Source: Azorinus chamasolen
Lineage: Eukaryota; Mollusca; Bivalvia; Cardiida; Solecurtidae
Reading direction: 5' to 3'
Assembly: GCA_963576725.1 (NCBI GenBank)
Contig: OY755240.1
Location: 30,585,932 to 30,649,931 of the forward strand
DNA: 64,000 bases
Below the pieces are notes generated by a model. That model was not told the origin of the DNA and did not search any database. It worked only from the letters and a program-made list of their open reading frames with translations. The position numbers and the translations under genes were made by a program. The number at the start of each line of letters is the position of its first letter. Positions within the stretch are counted from its first letter, which is position 1. Positions 63,660 through 64,000 of the stretch are shown here, piece by piece.

Positions 63660-64000
63660 TTTTCTCGTTTTACAGCGAGGACTGCATTTCATATTACGGA
63701 TAATACTCCTTAGCGAGCAAATTCCCATTACAAGGCGAAGATGTTTTGTAATGAACTAAAACCTTTCAATGTTACTATGGTAATTATTCTGTAATAATTC
63801 TCGGGAAAATCTGGCAGGATATTCTGAAAGGAGTTCAATCTTCGCGCCCATTTACCAGAGGGGAAAATTGCCGTTAAGAAGGAAATTAATTATCCCCGCT
63901 GTGCAGAAATAACCCATATTTGCGAGTAATTACGTATTATATAAGACACAGATAAAAGCTAAGACTAAAGTATACCATATATGGGCAAAAGAAATGCTCA
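63660..64000. other. Spacer to window end
   Basis: No repeat family or gene recognised. Confidence 0.4.

Noticed and set aside
1..64000. Regularly recurring short palindromes as a CRISPR-like or attachment-site array
   Set aside because: The repeats are whole MITEs with TTAA or TA duplications, irregular spacing and mixed orientation, in a eukaryotic context.

Overview
The window looks like a piece of an AT-rich animal genome, most likely a bivalve mollusc. It is almost entirely non-coding and packed with transposable elements. The bivalve assignment rests on two pearl-type non-autonomous Helitrons (tandem ~165-180 bp core units, an ACGG/ACCG-type tetranucleotide tract, then a short 3' hairpin), tRNA-derived SINEs of molluscan type, Penelope-like and LINE remnants, and the density of short palindromic MITEs. 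The species cannot be fixed from sequence alone. No bacterial features (operons, RBS, CRISPR) are present.

Only one convincing intact gene is visible: an intronless 252-codon short-chain dehydrogenase at 55160-55918 (+), best read as dicarbonyl/L-xylulose reductase (DCXR). A possible spliced terminal exon lies at 52660-52777 (-), and weak exon-like stretches lie near 53.8-54.3 kb. Coding remnants of retroelements occur at 37.6-39.5 kb (LINE ORF1-like), 17.2-19.1 kb and 56.9-58.8 kb (reverse-transcriptase C-terminal tail and 3' region), 57.7-58.6 kb (LINE C-terminal tail) and 53.3-53.6 kb (GIY-YIG domain of a Penelope-like element).

MITEs fall into two superfamily types. The first inserts at TTAA and has termini CCC...GGG (piggyBac-like); I use local labels A, B, C, G, H, I, J, L, M and O for its families. 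The second inserts at TA and has termini CAGT...ACTG (pogo/Tigger-like); local labels D, D2, D3, E and F. The A orientation '+' means CCCTTTACTCCATAAATACG at the left end. Most TTAA families share one central hairpin module even though their outer sequences differ.

Layout: 0-15 kb dense A/B/C/J/L MITEs, a small Penelope-like element and a tRNA-SINE. 15.3-17.0 kb is a TIR-bounded element holding an (ATC)n tract and three ~200 bp tandem units. 17.2-19.1 kb is a retroelement 3' region split by a pearl-like Helitron and a B MITE. 23.6-29.3 kb is a segment duplicated colinearly at 42.3-49.3 kb, the two copies differing by MITE, SINE and Helitron insertions. 32.0-34.1 kb is a tandem duplication of a ~970 bp unit with a D MITE in only one copy. 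34-42 kb has three E elements, a LINE remnant and a second ~400 bp direct duplication. 47.1-48.8 kb is the second pearl-like Helitron. 53.0-53.7 kb is a Penelope-like element with a 13 bp target duplication. 55.2-55.9 kb is DCXR. 56.6-58.9 kb is a nest of retroelements, and 62.4-63.5 kb is a 1.15 kb TIR element inserted into an A MITE. The duplications and nests give matched filled and empty sites, so target-site rules and relative ages can be read directly from this one window.
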